62,000 bases of DNA, from the NCBI GenBank assembly GCA_905221605.1, contig CAJNDS010000105.1, positions 45,001 through 107,000 on the forward strand, given 5' to 3'. Each line of letters begins with the position of its first letter. Positions within the stretch are counted from its first letter, which is position 1. This document shows positions 49,001 to 55,730 of this stretch, piece by piece. Source of the DNA: Symbiodinium natans. Lineage: Eukaryota > Sar > Dinophyceae > Suessiales > Symbiodiniaceae. The notes under the pieces were generated by a model. It was given only the letters and a program-made list of their open reading frames with translations. It had not been told where the DNA came from and made no database searches. The position numbers and the translations under genes are program-made.

Positions 49001-52000
49001 TGGAAGCGATTTCATTTCTGTCGAATGGCAAAACAGATTTGGCTCGAGCAGAGGCGGACCCACTGTTCAAACTCCGGAAGTTCAATGGAGATGCTGACCA
49101 GATGGATAGAGAATGGGTTTCGTGGACCACCGATATGTTGTCCGTGCTGGAACTTCACGAAGTAGTGAAGTCGTATGAGGTTTCGCTCGAGGAGGTGGAA
49201 GAATGGGTCAATGACCTGAGGATATGGTTCGAGCGAGCCAACGTGGAAGAAGAAAAAGATCCCAAAAGGGGCAAGAAGAGGTCCCTAGCAAGGGAGTCCA
49301 GCAAGGATATTCCTGCCGAAAAGGAGGTGGGTGAGACTTCTGAGACGGAGGTTGCCGTTGAGGAGGAGGCAAAAAAGGTTAAAAAGAAGAGGAAAACTGC
49401 AGTTGTCGAAGATCCTTACACTCTCCTGGTTCCAAAGCCGAAGAAGATGCCGGCGACCATTGAGAAGAGTGGATCATCATCCAATGCGGCGGTTTCTGCA
49501 GGGGAAAAAGCCTCGAAAATGCGCACAAAGTCAAACGTCGGTGGAAAGGCGAAGAAGAAGGAGAAAAGTCAGAGTCCCAAAAAGGGAGAAGTGGTGGTGG
49601 TGAAAGGTCCTGAGGAAAAGGATCGTCCTCCTGATGTGGATGCGCAAGCGTCTACAGCTGTGAGTGCAGAGCTGGGTCAATCTTGCCAAGCGATTGAGGA
49701 CGCAAAGAGAGAAGGTTTGGTATCCTCAATTCAAAGGTGCGTGCAGGATCCTGTTCTTGCAGTTTCGGACCTGGAGTATATTCTGCTGCAACTTCACCTC
49801 AGTATTGCAAACCATCGGAAGAAGAAGTGACTGGATGGTATGGATGAAGGGATGGTTTTTCTCTTTCTGGAGACAGGTGCGCTGGATCGGCCAATGTGCT
49901 GGAAATGTGGTGGTTACTATTAAGGGTATGGAAATCCCTGATAGTAGAAGTTGGTAGTTTTTCACGTAGCGAAGACCACGGTTTGTGGTGAAGAAGGCCG
50001 AAGAGTCTTCAATGACAAGAGGATCAAGGTGGAAAAAAGATTCTCTATGGTTAGTGGATTTAGCCAATGTGCTATAATTTCGTCCTGGTAGACGTAAAAC
50101 CATATTGTGCATTTCAAGCAGCTGGCTGCTGCCCTAATGGCAGTTTTTGGCCAAAGATCTGCACCTCCAATGTGTCCTAGGAAATCCTAGGACAGGGGGA
50201 GTGCGGAGCTGCAACTGGTATTGTAGAAAAGAGTTAGTGTTGAGAGTTGGAAGGGTTAATGAACCCGGAAAACATGTTTGGCTCAAGATGGGCTTGAACA
50301 GAAAGCCGCAAGTTCAAAAAGTAGTGCCTGGGTTCTTAGGGTTTGGTAAGGGTGTGGATTCCTTCCCCCTTTCCTTCCCCCCTGGGTTGCTCTTATCCGT
50401 GTTCTCGTTTGTTTCTTGGTTCGATCTGGGGAATATAGGTTCAGGGCGATTAGGGGAGTTGATTTCCTTCCTTGGTTGTCCCCCCGTACCCTAAACCCTA
50501 AACCGTAACCCTAAACCTTGTTTCTTCTCCAGCTTGAGCCAACTGAGGGCTTCCGAAAAACAAGCACCCCTTTCGCCAGGTCTTCGGATTTGCGGTTTAG
50601 GGTTTAGGGATTAGGGTTCAGGGTTTAGGCTTTAGGGTTTGGGGTTTAGGGTTTAGGGTACTTGGGGTTGAGGATTTGGGATTTCTAGGACGAAGTTATG
50701 GGGCTGAGGGTTTTAGAGCTTAGGGTTGAGGATTAGGGGCTTTAGGTGCTTTAGGGACTACAGGGCTTTGGGTCCGGGGAGGGCGCTTAAGCCTGAAGTC
50801 GCGCACACCTCGAAGGTTCATGTGCAGATTAGGCTTGAGGGTGTCACTTGCTTTTGGGATTAGGGCCTCTGGGCTCTTGGCGTTAGAGCTGGGGCTTTGC
50901 AGGGTTTAGGGTTTAGGGTTCAGGGTTTAGGGTTTAGGGTTTAGGAAGTATCTTTTTTGAGAGGCTTTCTAGGTGGTGCTTAGGGCCCGCTGTAGCCTGG
51001 AACCCATTCAGAAGCAGTCCTGCCTTCAAAATCCAATCAGCGGAATCCCCCGAAATCCCCTTCAACAACCCAAAGCCGGTTAGGGTTCAGCGTTCAGGGT
51101 TCAGGGTTTAGGGTTCAGGGTTAAGGGTTTAGGATTTAGGGTTTACCGAATCTCATGAGGCTCCAACATCACCTCGCCTCTCGTGGACTGGATCTTCGGG
51201 CTGGAGCAGCCCCCCGGCGGCAGGGGCCGATGCGCGGCTAGGGTTGTGCGAGTCTAGGGTGCAGCATTCTCCCAGCCTTCAGGGTTTAGGGTTTAGGGTT
51301 TAGGGTTTAGGGTTTAGGGTTTGGGGTTTGGGGTTTGGGGTTTAGGGTTTAGGGTTTAGGGTTTACCCTAAACCCCAAGCCCCAAGCCTCGAAGCCCAAA
51401 TCCCCAACATCACGACATGCGCGTTTCATAATCCCAGGAGCATCAAAAGAAGTGCTGCAATATCAGCCTAAGCCAGCTCTTAGCCACTCCGTGAACTCTA
51501 ACAAGCCTAAACCCGAAACCCTGAAGCTTAAATCCTGGGTTAAAAGTTCAGGGTTTAGGGTTTTAGGTTCAGGGTTGAAGTCTTTCAGGTTTAGGGTTTA
51601 GGGTTTAGGGGTTAGCATGTAGGGTCCCTGACAAATGAACTTCCCTAAGCTGCTTCTCAGGAGGGTGTCTGCCTCGGCGCTCATCGATCCGGCAGGGGAT
51701 GATCCCACCCCAGGTCACCTTTGGAGGACGGTTTAGGTGCTTATTGAGGGTTTTGGGTTTAGGGTGTAGGGTTTGAGGCTTAGGTTTCTGAACAAAACAC
51801 TGGACTTCCTTCTTTCTATGCCTTCCCTCCTAACACTGGACTTCGTTCTTTCTATGCCTTCCCTCCTGTTTTTGGTACCACGGTCCGCATGAAGACAGTG
51901 ACCCACAAACCCGGACGATGACCTATTTAGCTGACCCGGCGCGGCGATCCTACTCAAGACAAGAGCCCTGAATCCTTGAGGTTCCTTCTATGTGTCAAGT

Positions 52001-54012
52001 CGCCTTGCGCCTCCCTGTGTCGCAGCCCTTTGCACGATCGCGTGCAAAGCCGGAACCCCTTAAGCCCCACGAAGAGCCCTACATCAAGGCCCGAGGGGCC
52101 CAGCCCCGAATACCTGCAGAATCCCTCCTCACCCCTAAACCCTAAACCCTAAACCCCAAACCCTAAACCCTAAACCCCCTCTACCTATATATTTAAACCT
52201 TAATGGGGTCGTCTTGTGATTTTGCGTTTTCGTGGTTCCTAAATCCTAAATCCGAAATCCGAAATCCTAAATCCTAAATCAGGTTTGTTCAGGGGCCCCC
52301 CCGCGACAGGTTGTCCCGGGGCCCCCGGGGCGCCCGGGGCCCCCTCCCGGGGCAGCTGTCCCGGACCCCCCCAGGACATTGTCCAGGGCCCCCCCCGGGA
52401 CGCCGAAAATCTAAATTTTGGATGCACTGTCTGTTTCGTTTTCTGTGTTTACGCAGGGGTTCTGTACGGCCAAAACCGTCCATTTCAGTACTAAAAAACG
52501 GCATTTTTCCTTGCGGGAGCAGCAAATCCCGGGTCCCCCCCTTTTTCGGGTGCTCTTTGAAGCCTTCTGGGGCTTTTTAAAGCTATTTGAAGGGCCCCGA
52601 AACCGTCGATTTCAGGAGTACTAAACGGCATTTTTCCTTGCGGGAGCAGCAAATTCCGGGTCCCCCCCTTTTTCGGGGGCTGTTTTGAAGCCTTCTGACG
52701 CTTTTTTAAACGATTTGAGGGGCCCCGAAACCGTCGATTTCAGTACTAAAAAACTGCATTTTTCCTTGCAGGAGCAGCAAATCCCGGGTCCCCCCCCTTT
52801 TTCGGGGATTTTTTGGAGCCTTTTGGGGCTTTTTAAAGCTATTTGGGGCTGCGGTAGTGCTTTCGGGTAAAATGGAGGGGCCCCGAAACCGTTGGGAGTA
52901 GGAAGGATTTAGGGTTCGGGGACTTGGGCAATAGGAAGTGAAATGTTATATAGGGTTCTGGGTGGGTGGGGTGATGCCAAACACCCTTAGTGAATGCTTG
53001 GATCTGAACCCTGAACCCTAAACCCTAAACCCTAAACCCTAAACCCTAAACCCTAAACCCTAAACCCTAAACCCTAAACCCCCCTAAACCCTAAAGCACC
53101 CCCCCAAAATGCCCAATACGCCTCAACGTCCTTGCTCGGAGGATGCGCCCCCCTGTGCAGCGATCTATGAGCTCGCAGGCTGTTCGGGGCAAAGCTGAGT
53201 TTCGTTAGAGTTCAGGGTTTAGAGTTCAGTTCATTAGGGTTTAGGGTTTTAGGGTTTTAGGGTTTTAGGGTTTTAGGGTTTTAGGGTTTTAGGGTTTTAG
53301 GGTTTTAGGGTTTTAGGGTTTTAGGGTTTTAGGGTTTTAGGGTTTTAGGGTTTAGGGCGGTCTGAGGGTGGGACTTACAGTTGGTTTCTCATGGCTTCAA
53401 GAAGTTGCTGTGATTGGGTGTGGAATTTGCTGGCTTCGAGCTTTTTTGAGGAGTTTAGGTTTTTTTTGGGGGGGTTTAGGGCTTAGGGTTTAGGGTTTAG
53501 GGTGAGTGGCCAGGGTCGTTGGAAGGCTGAGGGAGGGCGTAGGGTTTGATCTGACTTCCTTGCTGGAAGGCTCGTCGACGATTTTTGTTGCCTGCCTTGC
53601 TATGTGCAAAACGCCTTGCAGGTTTACCATGGTTTACTTCTTTTGTCGTACAGATACGGCGGGTAAGCCCATGTAGCCTTCACGTGTCTGAGATGCGGCG
53701 CATAGTGCTCGGGGCCGGGGGGGGGGGGGGGGGGGGGGAGGGTGAACCATGACCGACCAAACACCGCAACTCGCACTTCTCACACCTTAAATCTAGAACT
53801 CCCTTGGGATTGGGGTTTAGGGTTTAGGGTTTAGGGTTCAAGTTTTAGGGTTTAGGGTTAGGGTTTAGGGTTTAGGGTTTAGGGTTTAGGGTTTTTGGCC
53901 CGCCCCCCCCCCCCCTCCCCGCATGCCTGAAACCTCCGTTTTAAAGGAGCGGGATGAGATGAAGCAGCTGATAAACTGGGGAGACAGCGTGGGCATCCAC
54001 AAGGACCGTTGA
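37004..54012 (+). CDS. EF-hand (calcineurin-B/CIB-like) protein gene interrupted by an LTR element
   Basis: Exons: about 37004-37080 (IDPLATYEAFASLTACRMKD), 38136-about 38222 (KLRLLFMVYDADRDQRL, an EF-hand loop with D1, D3 and D5 preceded by the usual amphipathic helix), about 39082-39155 (SDRDLQKFAKSPGQA), about 40082-40158 (DGRCHDSAEAAVAAALKACH), 41235-41310 (ELLDGSPAVNYEKFEQWARP, a degenerate second EF-hand), 51160-about 51225 (NITSPLVDWIFGLEQ) and possibly 53941-54012 (ERDEMKQLINWGDSVGIHKD, TGA). The 41310|51160 join uses an apparent GA donor and is in phase across the 8.8-kb retroelement. Such proteins usually bind Ca2+ and regulate a partner enzyme; the partner here is unknown. The start codon is not certain (ATG at 37004 is possible) and the last exon is the weakest assignment. 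Confidence 0.6.
37186..37326. repeat. AT-rich microsatellite
   Basis: ATATAA/ATAAATA simple repeat. The Tyr/Ile-rich reading on the other strand is an artefact. Confidence 0.9.
37497..37615. mobile_element. MITE-like element, family B, copy 3
   Basis: TCATTGTTGGGTAACATTTTAC at the left and CGATCCCAACCATGA at the right. The AT interior is expanded by a TA repeat compared with the other copies. Confidence 0.65.
37864..37960. mobile_element. MITE-like element, family A, copy 3 (best preserved)
   Basis: A 97-bp near-palindrome: GGGATGTTCCCCCTT at the left, AAGGGGGAACATCCC at the right. GATTCGAGTATCCCC and TATTCGAATCCC form the inner arms. Confidence 0.8.
38034..38118 (-). repeat. CCCTAAA array
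   Basis: About 12 units ending 17 bases before the EF-hand exon at 38136. Confidence 0.95.
40530..40775. repeat. AT-rich and ACAT microsatellite cluster
   Basis: ATAAATATAA, TACA and TA simple repeats. The open frames here are low-complexity artefacts. Confidence 0.9.
41656..41660. repeat. Target-site duplication, left copy
   Basis: CCCTA, the same as 50489-50493. The site lies inside a CCCTAAA array, so chance identity cannot be excluded, but the array continues in register on both sides. Confidence 0.7.
41661..41948 (+). repeat. Left LTR
   Basis: Begins TGCGGAGCTGCAGCTGG and ends CCCCCCGTA. The end is TA rather than the usual CA. It matches 50202-50488 at about 99%. Confidence 0.93.
41732..41746 (+). 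other. Dinoflagellate spliced-leader-like motif in the LTR
   Basis: CATGTTTGGCTCAAG equals the 3' part of the conserved dinoflagellate spliced leader (CATTTTGGCTCAAG) except for one inserted G. A second copy lies at 50273-50287. It may be a relic of a trans-spliced transcript. Confidence 0.45.
41949..41960 (+). other. Primer-binding site, half-tRNA type
   Basis: GGTTATGAGCCC directly follows the LTR. It is complementary to GGGCUCAUAACC, the anticodon arm of initiator tRNA-Met (as in yeast), not to a tRNA 3' end. Drosophila copia uses the same internal-site (half-tRNA) priming. Confidence 0.8.
42016..43788 (+). CDS. Retroelement ORF1: acidic protein with a WW domain
   Basis: 590 codons from ATG 42016 (PSPKRWLQPSSDGGQNG); the frame is open from the LTR side. 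A WW domain lies at about residues 220-252 (TTWEWHFHEDGRQYYYC followed by KWTLPD), with its two Trp residues and aromatic core. The rest is Glu/Asp/Ser-rich with repeated phrases such as PAVEENVPTADDQ and PVVEENLTAAEG, and likely disordered. WW domains bind Pro-rich ligands. The end overlaps ORF2 by about 130 bases in the -1 frame, with an AAATTTG heptamer in the overlap, so ORF1 may be the N-terminal part of a longer frameshifted product. No retroviral Gag family recognised. Confidence 0.75.
   Translation: MPSPKRWLQPSSDGGQNGGAGNGAAESLGERTVLEEVMPGAEEHLEEALVAEYSNVGTNPNVDMVSNAEAEGRAVSVSPKPGEKRSWDATGGIDREMEVTVLRVLHKHGYQPSTSTSGRMIDQGSQTNLSGEVLQAARRPLNKIKGDPSASSLGGGSGYEQRGADSFEAAPTAEYAMGEEEILQMEAERLRQLSEEEDEMRQVSERDGFRKDEHLIEACDGTTWEWHFHEDGRQYYYCLDTQESKWTLPDVGEKVKSDNAVGSPSGNGLEVETELGPSSTTPTPESTKAIQGSVNSVGEKDFSSIIRDSGPRAGGDAPTSGSPDEEGISGNRADIAEAQHLDREEMEALSEGVAAVESVGPEEKMPNVEIGIVSAAEERVVDVVPVVQEDGPGDLDDEGKKLCITTEEVSSFGAENSAIQREKETSETAGDTGDRKDEAWSANEARVNAPDSTWSAEKARVEAHMVSRSADDCNNGAQVSVAADDGGSQVDALVQPEVSSEERNGEGYTGANEAAVVSNSGDSLLETMEPKEPAVEENVPTADDQSNSPVVEENLTAAEGLKKDSNGGSTPRKGRCCHLKARRKSTPSEL
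43659..45521 (+). CDS. Retroelement ORF2: S1-like and CCCH zinc-finger protein
   Basis: Frame open from 43659, in -1 phase relative to ORF1. There is no ATG near the start (the first plausible codon is GTG 43740), which favours frameshifting. Counting from 43740: S1-like OB-fold at about residues 88-150 (GDEIIGLVRCINGYGAFLD and VLVPAEGNNVHQFKFGDTV), a Trp-rich stretch at about 173-197, then three CCCH zinc fingers at about 399-420 (CKFFNQGRCRNGDGCSYEH), 492-513 (CLYYNQGGCKYGTACRYLH) and 541-564 (CFDYYLKGRCRVRFGCKYSH). Both fold types bind RNA, so the product is probably an RNA-binding structural protein of the particle. The stop TAA lies in GGTAAGT, which also looks like a splice donor. The next frame overlaps in -1 phase. 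Confidence 0.75.
   Translation, partial: PCSGRKFDCCRRFEKGLQWWVHSQEGKVLPSESSPEVDTERTVTDEAKPLAGKKEDPEPLEHKMDDLVGLTSEQDEQCDPKVEIKDVSGADDTEMVSEGHAKRVPRAGSLESPGKHCYQEGDEIIGLVRCINGYGAFLDHGDMNVLVPAEGNNVHQFKFGDTVNGTVKRVEDDGTIILDTFLVLEEDEEDSSSTLRKWKDSGWGTWWTGSWQTGQWYKGSDGQWDWKSEEQQSREWFAESKASSKEQEEAEQKQLYGEKIYRNLLEDETIDNDYVGKITGMLLSRPMDVIVECIADHTFLNVEARSAYNILLSDGWKPEETDRAGSEKTTTFSRKQYHNALYELARKKRRFSGPVVGETVAMLLSKGKDELWNELWLDTKRFLQELDGAIEEMSKRENRPMEAYMDPDQYKKAHTTPKTVSPGYSKLCKFFNQGRCRNGDGCSYEHRRYGEGWPEGEPTEPKNSQKTGDEDGDIGGPPTDEGTVDEVQQEREDSAFRAQYNYGKGTSKGEPTLGETKKRLCLYYNQGGCKYGTACRYLHDDDMALEGTWEPGKSWDNASRKALRDAGFHHCCFDYYLKGRCRVRFGCKYSHEEMSEDRLTQLKHLVNVANHVSFQSFNHR
43674..43680 (+). promoter_or_regulatory. 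Candidate -1 ribosomal frameshift heptamer
   Basis: A AAT TTG in the ORF1 frame fits X XXY YYZ exactly. It lies inside the ORF1/ORF2 overlap (43659-43788), and slippage would enter ORF2. No downstream pseudoknot was worked out. Confidence 0.5.
45446..45898 (+). CDS. Retroelement ORF3: SAM-like segment before an in-frame stop
   Basis: Frame open from 45446, overlapping the end of ORF2 in the -1 phase. The first ATG is 45569. After a Ser-rich linker (SGGAESSSSSAPKALQM) comes a helical domain of about 60 residues (ENWMARNEHLWVYTPHVSEV, ITLGVTNVSDLQES, INKVTACKILQLVGG) resembling a SAM domain, a protein-protein or RNA-binding module. The frame ends at TAA 45896-45898, but the same frame continues open beyond it for 840 codons as ORF4. 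ORF3 and ORF4 are therefore probably one protein joined by readthrough, or split by a point mutation. Confidence 0.6.
   Translation, partial: RPADPVEASGECGEPCVISKFQPPVSGGAESSSSSAPKALQMTNVSQKEGEKGNLDEAEDDEQKNSVAESTGTRLQNPEEPIENWMARNEHLWVYTPHVSEVMITLGVTNVSDLQESIFVEDLVDKGINKVTACKILQLVGGVRYRPGGP
45896..45898 (+). other. In-frame TAA between ORF3 and ORF4
   Basis: VRYRPGGP, then TAA, then KAVPSDASVRVQQSS in the same frame, without any other stop for about 2.5 kb. It may be a programmed readthrough site or a recent nonsense change. Confidence 0.5.
45899..48421 (+). CDS. Retroelement ORF4: long protein, possibly capsid-like
   Basis: Open in the ORF3 frame directly after its stop; the first ATG is 45989 (REAEGSGAKTMPRGSYRELF). 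N-terminal basic Arg/Ser region (RSRSNPVKRGRPLLDKKQ), acidic middle, a Gln/Gly-rich repeat (SPGQGVAGQ, LPGQEVAGQ), then a helix-rich block (LADRALWSAIATAARRICAE, LEKEFRNTEKFGTAMEAIAY) of capsid-like appearance, and a basic C-terminus. I searched by eye for reverse transcriptase (YxDD), RNase H, integrase HHCC/DDE and aspartic protease DTG/DSG motifs and found none convincing. It ends TGA within ATGA, overlapping the ORF5 start. Function unknown. Confidence 0.7.
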   Translation, partial: KAVPSDASVRVQQSSGSKEAGREAVRTLTQMREAEGSGAKTMPRGSYRELFDKVRYRDAWTLAQRSPLCVQKLQLVGVGMPPVNPPTKKYRSRSNPVKRGRPLLDKKQVRQVPRSRSQRRAQPAEVVEKPKPLELKPRGGLSYRFSRAWADVVDDDDQAEALVSYADSSSDSSEEETNAVHRMREILLQERDSKRTAIRGNVPMGGSSGPNDGQKKSVHLGEERDKASRGETRQEVTSQVFSLAQPSRRTEQSQKRARDGSVIVGSLAVGSTDEVSPGQGVAGQVNVSEGAQVLPGQEVAGQETALEGAVQIPGEETDQNEGEGGSNELRGDGAKTLDVRPVKDVPQQLLVKGLLNRIYWKVAVGKLPVGHKDYQKGSNKMDRNLVISMSSEGASEQDSNLALEDDTDQRMDDGALVVMAYDPGTLIQSATTMWVMRRGLADRALWSAIATAARRICAEMVQVDELNAQLNTGRLLFERRDQGHYGDLHHSFHEDPCLPVVGNYPLSVMGALLSPGLEKEFRNTEKFGTAMEAIAYDWSRSPGMEVHVELMARVANLVAPFLRLGGQGTVVNSEFLWQHGRDQMMEFLQAATCADQLEVLWRRMDDDADEEVDPTGMVLEIPDQQDAVLDQGNNESLIPIEDAGGETIGDTGRDGKAPEVSPEEETSSGSSRLAGTRIFLWSVYSRVASNFSTQDRTTGKIFDSTKGYPGEGPNNGDNPSSKRNLPWISEDYLDEVVSKKMERSSDMDGLDGFVPGSEGPLEKVEVENVTASKILMALWKKGYRAGYRRLCRLNVSGCKVGAMKHPITRVQKIGTRKAFMKKFNALDRLSVAQELAENQS
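48418..49830 (+). CDS. Retroelement ORF5: three CCCH fingers, Gag-like segment and basic tail
   Basis: 470 codons from an ATG that overlaps the ORF4 stop (ATGA), an arrangement suited to termination-reinitiation. CCCH fingers at about residues 56-79 (CYWFSKGKDRCKFGEDCKF then IH), 89-112 (CKYYVAGRPCFAGKKCAFSH) and 116-139 (CIQFAQSGKCRYGDRCVFEH). A segment at about 215-255 (LRKFNGDADQMDREWVSW followed by TDMLSVLELHE) recalls the F-x-G...W start of copia/gypsy Gag. A Lys-rich tail at about 280-430 carries nuclear-localisation-like blocks (KKVKKKRK). It is probably a nucleocapsid-type RNA-binding protein in which CCCH fingers take the place of CCHC knuckles; that role is inferred. Confidence 0.75.
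   Translation: MKVVGPRPGFPAVLQASNTDSTWGEGSSSQAHGNVHVEQNRPMDRFEAERLEKRKKGFCYWFSKGKDRCKFGEDCKFIHSEDDVVLHSYWCKYYVAGRPCFAGKKCAFSHDATGVRCIQFAQSGKCRYGDRCVFEHGDPLNEQRPRSPRTPPRDGPRRSSGAKGGEKEISPEQFDDGEEYSMTYDDDTKMSELLMEAISFLSNGKTDLARAEADPLFKLRKFNGDADQMDREWVSWTTDMLSVLELHEVVKSYEVSLEEVEEWVNDLRIWFERANVEEEKDPKRGKKRSLARESSKDIPAEKEVGETSETEVAVEEEAKKVKKKRKTAVVEDPYTLLVPKPKKMPATIEKSGSSSNAAVSAGEKASKMRTKSNVGGKAKKKEKSQSPKKGEVVVVKGPEEKDRPPDVDAQASTAVSAELGQSCQAIEDAKREGLVSSIQRCVQDPVLAVSDLEYILLQLHLSIANHRKKK
49831..50172 (+). other. 3' untranslated interior of the retroelement
   Basis: About 340 bases after ORF5 with no significant frame. Confidence 0.6.
50173..50194 (+). terminator. Perfect 9-bp hairpin before the purine tract
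   Basis: TGTCCTAGG, loop AAAT, CCTAGGACA. It lies directly before the purine tract, so it may fold in the genomic RNA as a packaging, priming or RNA-end signal. The class used here is only a placeholder. Confidence 0.45.
50191..50201 (+). other. Polypurine tract
   Basis: GACAGGGGGAG abuts the right LTR and is the expected plus-strand primer. The hairpin arm overlaps its first bases. Confidence 0.75.
50202..50488 (+). repeat. Right LTR
   Basis: Begins TGCGGAGCTGCAACTGG and ends CCCCCCGTA; about 99% identical to the left LTR. Confidence 0.93.
50489..51159. other. EF-hand gene intron remainder, right of the retroelement
   Basis: TTTAGGG fragments (50595-50660, 50900-50945, 51080-51150) and unique DNA. 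No separate gene seen. Confidence 0.5.
52475..52900 (+). repeat. Tandem repeat, unit about 127 bp, just over three copies
   Basis: Units start at ACCGTCSATTTCAG (52475, 52602, 52730) with a partial start at 52888. Each contains GGCATTTTTCCTTGC, GGAGCAGCAAAT, GGGTCCCCCC and CCTTTTTCGGGG blocks. Spacings are 127, 128 and 158. Confidence 0.85.
53238..53357 (+). repeat. TTTTAGGG octamer array
   Basis: About 15 homogeneous TTTTAGGG units. This is the telomere unit known from Chlamydomonas and Chromera, here internal. Confidence 0.95.
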
Positions 54013-54073
54013 GAAGGTTTGCCGTTTACGAGGTTGAGGGATTACAGGGTTTAGGGTTTTTTGGTTTATGTTT

Positions 54074-54165
54074 TACTATAGGGACCTTAAAATTCGACTG
54101 GGGTTTTGAGGGGTTACTATAGTACATTTAGATAGGAACCATAAGGGAATACTACTTCTTCCGAC
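54074..54165. mobile_element. Family D element, inverted
   Basis: GGGGTTACTATAGTAC and ACCATAAGGGAATAC are the reverse complement of the 14.3-kb units. Confidence 0.45.
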
Positions 54166-54246
54166 CCCTGCATTCGGTAGTCTTACCTGCTCCCGAATGC
54201 CTTGATGTTCAGGCTTCGGAGGTGTTGGGTTCAAGCCTTCAGGGCG

Positions 54247-54371
54247 CTAAACCCTAAACCCTAAACCCTAAACCCTAAACCCTAAACCCTAAACCCTAAA
54301 CCCTAAACCCTAAACCCTAAACCCTAAACCCTAAACCCTAAACCCTAAACCCTAAACCCTAAACCCCAAAC
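54247..54371 (-). repeat. CCCTAAA array
   Basis: About 17 perfect units. Confidence 0.95.
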
Positions 54372-55254
54372 CTGACTGTGAAACTCCCCAAGCACCCGAA
54401 GCAGTTTGCGTGATTCAGTCTGATGGTTTGATGCTTATCGTTCCTGATGTTATGAGTGCATTTTTACTAAGCCCTATAAGAAACACTGAACCCTAAACCC
54501 TAAATCCTAAGCCCTAAACCCTAGGCATAGGGGGGGGATGAGTGGGAGTTGAGTTCCCAGGATGAGGGCTCTTGTTGTTGTTTTTTGTTCCAGCCCTTCC
54601 CCAACAGTGTCTTGGGGCTTCGGGTAGGGCGCTAGGGCTTTGGTGTTTAGGGTTTAGGGGTTAGGGCTTTAGGAAGTTAAGGGCCCTCTTTTTTTGTGGG
54701 GGGGGGGGGTCTGCTCCTTAAACCTAAGCAACGGGTATGCTGTGATCAGCCCTATCTCATAAGCCCTAAACCCCAGACGTTGGGGCCTAACTCCCAAACC
54801 CTAAATCCTAAGTCCGAAGCCCTATTACAACCTTCAGCACTGCTGTCTTAAGTCCTGAAACAAATGAGTAGAGAACCCGAAACCCAAGACCTCAACCAAG
54901 CCCGTATCCGGTTCAGGGTTTCGGGTATATCTGATCCCGGCTCTCGGTTCGCCACCCCCCCCCCCCCCCCCCCCCCCCCATGGTATGGTCCCCCCCCCCC
55001 CACCCACCCACCCACCCCCCAACCCCCCTAAAACCTAAACCCTCAAACCCTAAACCAACCCTAAAACCCTAAACCCTAAAACCCTAAACCCTAAAACCAA
55101 CCCACAACCACACCACAAAGGGGGGGGGGGGGGCGGGAACCCTAGCCCTAAACCCTAAAAACCCTAAAAAACCCTAAACCCTACACCCTAAACCCTACAC
55201 CCTAAACCCTAAACCCTAAACCCTAACCCCTAAAACCAACCCACAACCACACTA

Positions 55255-55255
<1 letters not shown>

Positions 55256-55303
<48 letters not shown>
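55256..55303. repeat. Poly(G) tract
   Basis: About 47 uninterrupted G residues, preceded by a duplicated ACCAACCCACAACCACAC phrase (55088 and 55235). Confidence 0.95.
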
Positions 55304-55306
<3 letters not shown>

Positions 55307-55606
55307 GCCGCACCCGCATCATATATAGGGTTTAGTCAGTTTAGTCAGTTTAGTTTTTAGGGCTTAGGGTGCAGGGTTTCAGATTGGGTTTATTATGTAG
55401 GGCTAAAAGGGTTTCTAAGGTTTCTAGGGCAACCTTTCGCCAGTTCGGTAATTAGTCAAAACTCCTTTAACAGCGAAAGGTTGTAGCACTTCCGTTCCCT
55501 TGGGGTACTCAGCCTCTGAGAAAAACCGCTTTCTTGGAACTCTAAACTAAGCCACTGAGGAAAAGCGGCCTTCTTTAACTCTAAACTAAGCCCTGAACCA
55601 TACCCT

Positions 55607-55730
55607 AAACCCTAAACCCTAAACCCTAAACCCTAAACCCTAAACCCTAAACCCTAAACCCTAAACCACCCTAAACCCCCCTAAACCCCCCTAAACCCTA
55701 AACCCTAAACCCTAAACCCTAAACCATACT
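55607..55730 (-). repeat. CCCTAAA array with CCCCCCTAAA variants
   Basis: Heptamers with three longer C-rich units in the middle. Confidence 0.95.

Larger units (their letters stand above)
41661..50488 (+). mobile_element. Full-length LTR retroelement without recognisable pol domains
   Basis: About 8.83 kb bounded by direct repeats of about 288 bp, with 5-bp target duplications CCCTA (41656-41660 and 50489-50493), a primer-binding site directly after the left LTR and a purine tract directly before the right LTR. The LTRs differ at only three places (41673 G / 50214 A, 41767 A / 50308 G, one T near 41938), so the insertion is recent. The interior carries long + strand frames for a WW/acidic protein, an S1-like and CCCH protein, a SAM-like segment plus a long helical protein, and a CCCH/Gag-like protein. 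I found no YxDD, DDE, aspartic protease or CCHC signature, so it should need enzymes from a helper element. It lies in the sense direction within an EF-hand gene intron. Confidence 0.93.
51226..53940. other. Repeat-rich DNA, probably intronic
   Basis: Contains TTTAGGG and CCCTAAA arrays, a very GC-rich block (52285-52410) with GGGGCCCC and CCGGGAC palindromes, a 127-bp tandem repeat and a TTTTAGGG octamer array. A frame near 53140-53211 (LARRMRPPVQRSMSSQAVRG) is flanked like an exon but is ambiguous because a second frame is equally open. Confidence 0.5.

Noticed and set aside
41773-49063. Many minus-strand frames across the retroelement
   Set aside because: They are antisense shadows of ORF1-ORF5, lacking motifs and start contexts.
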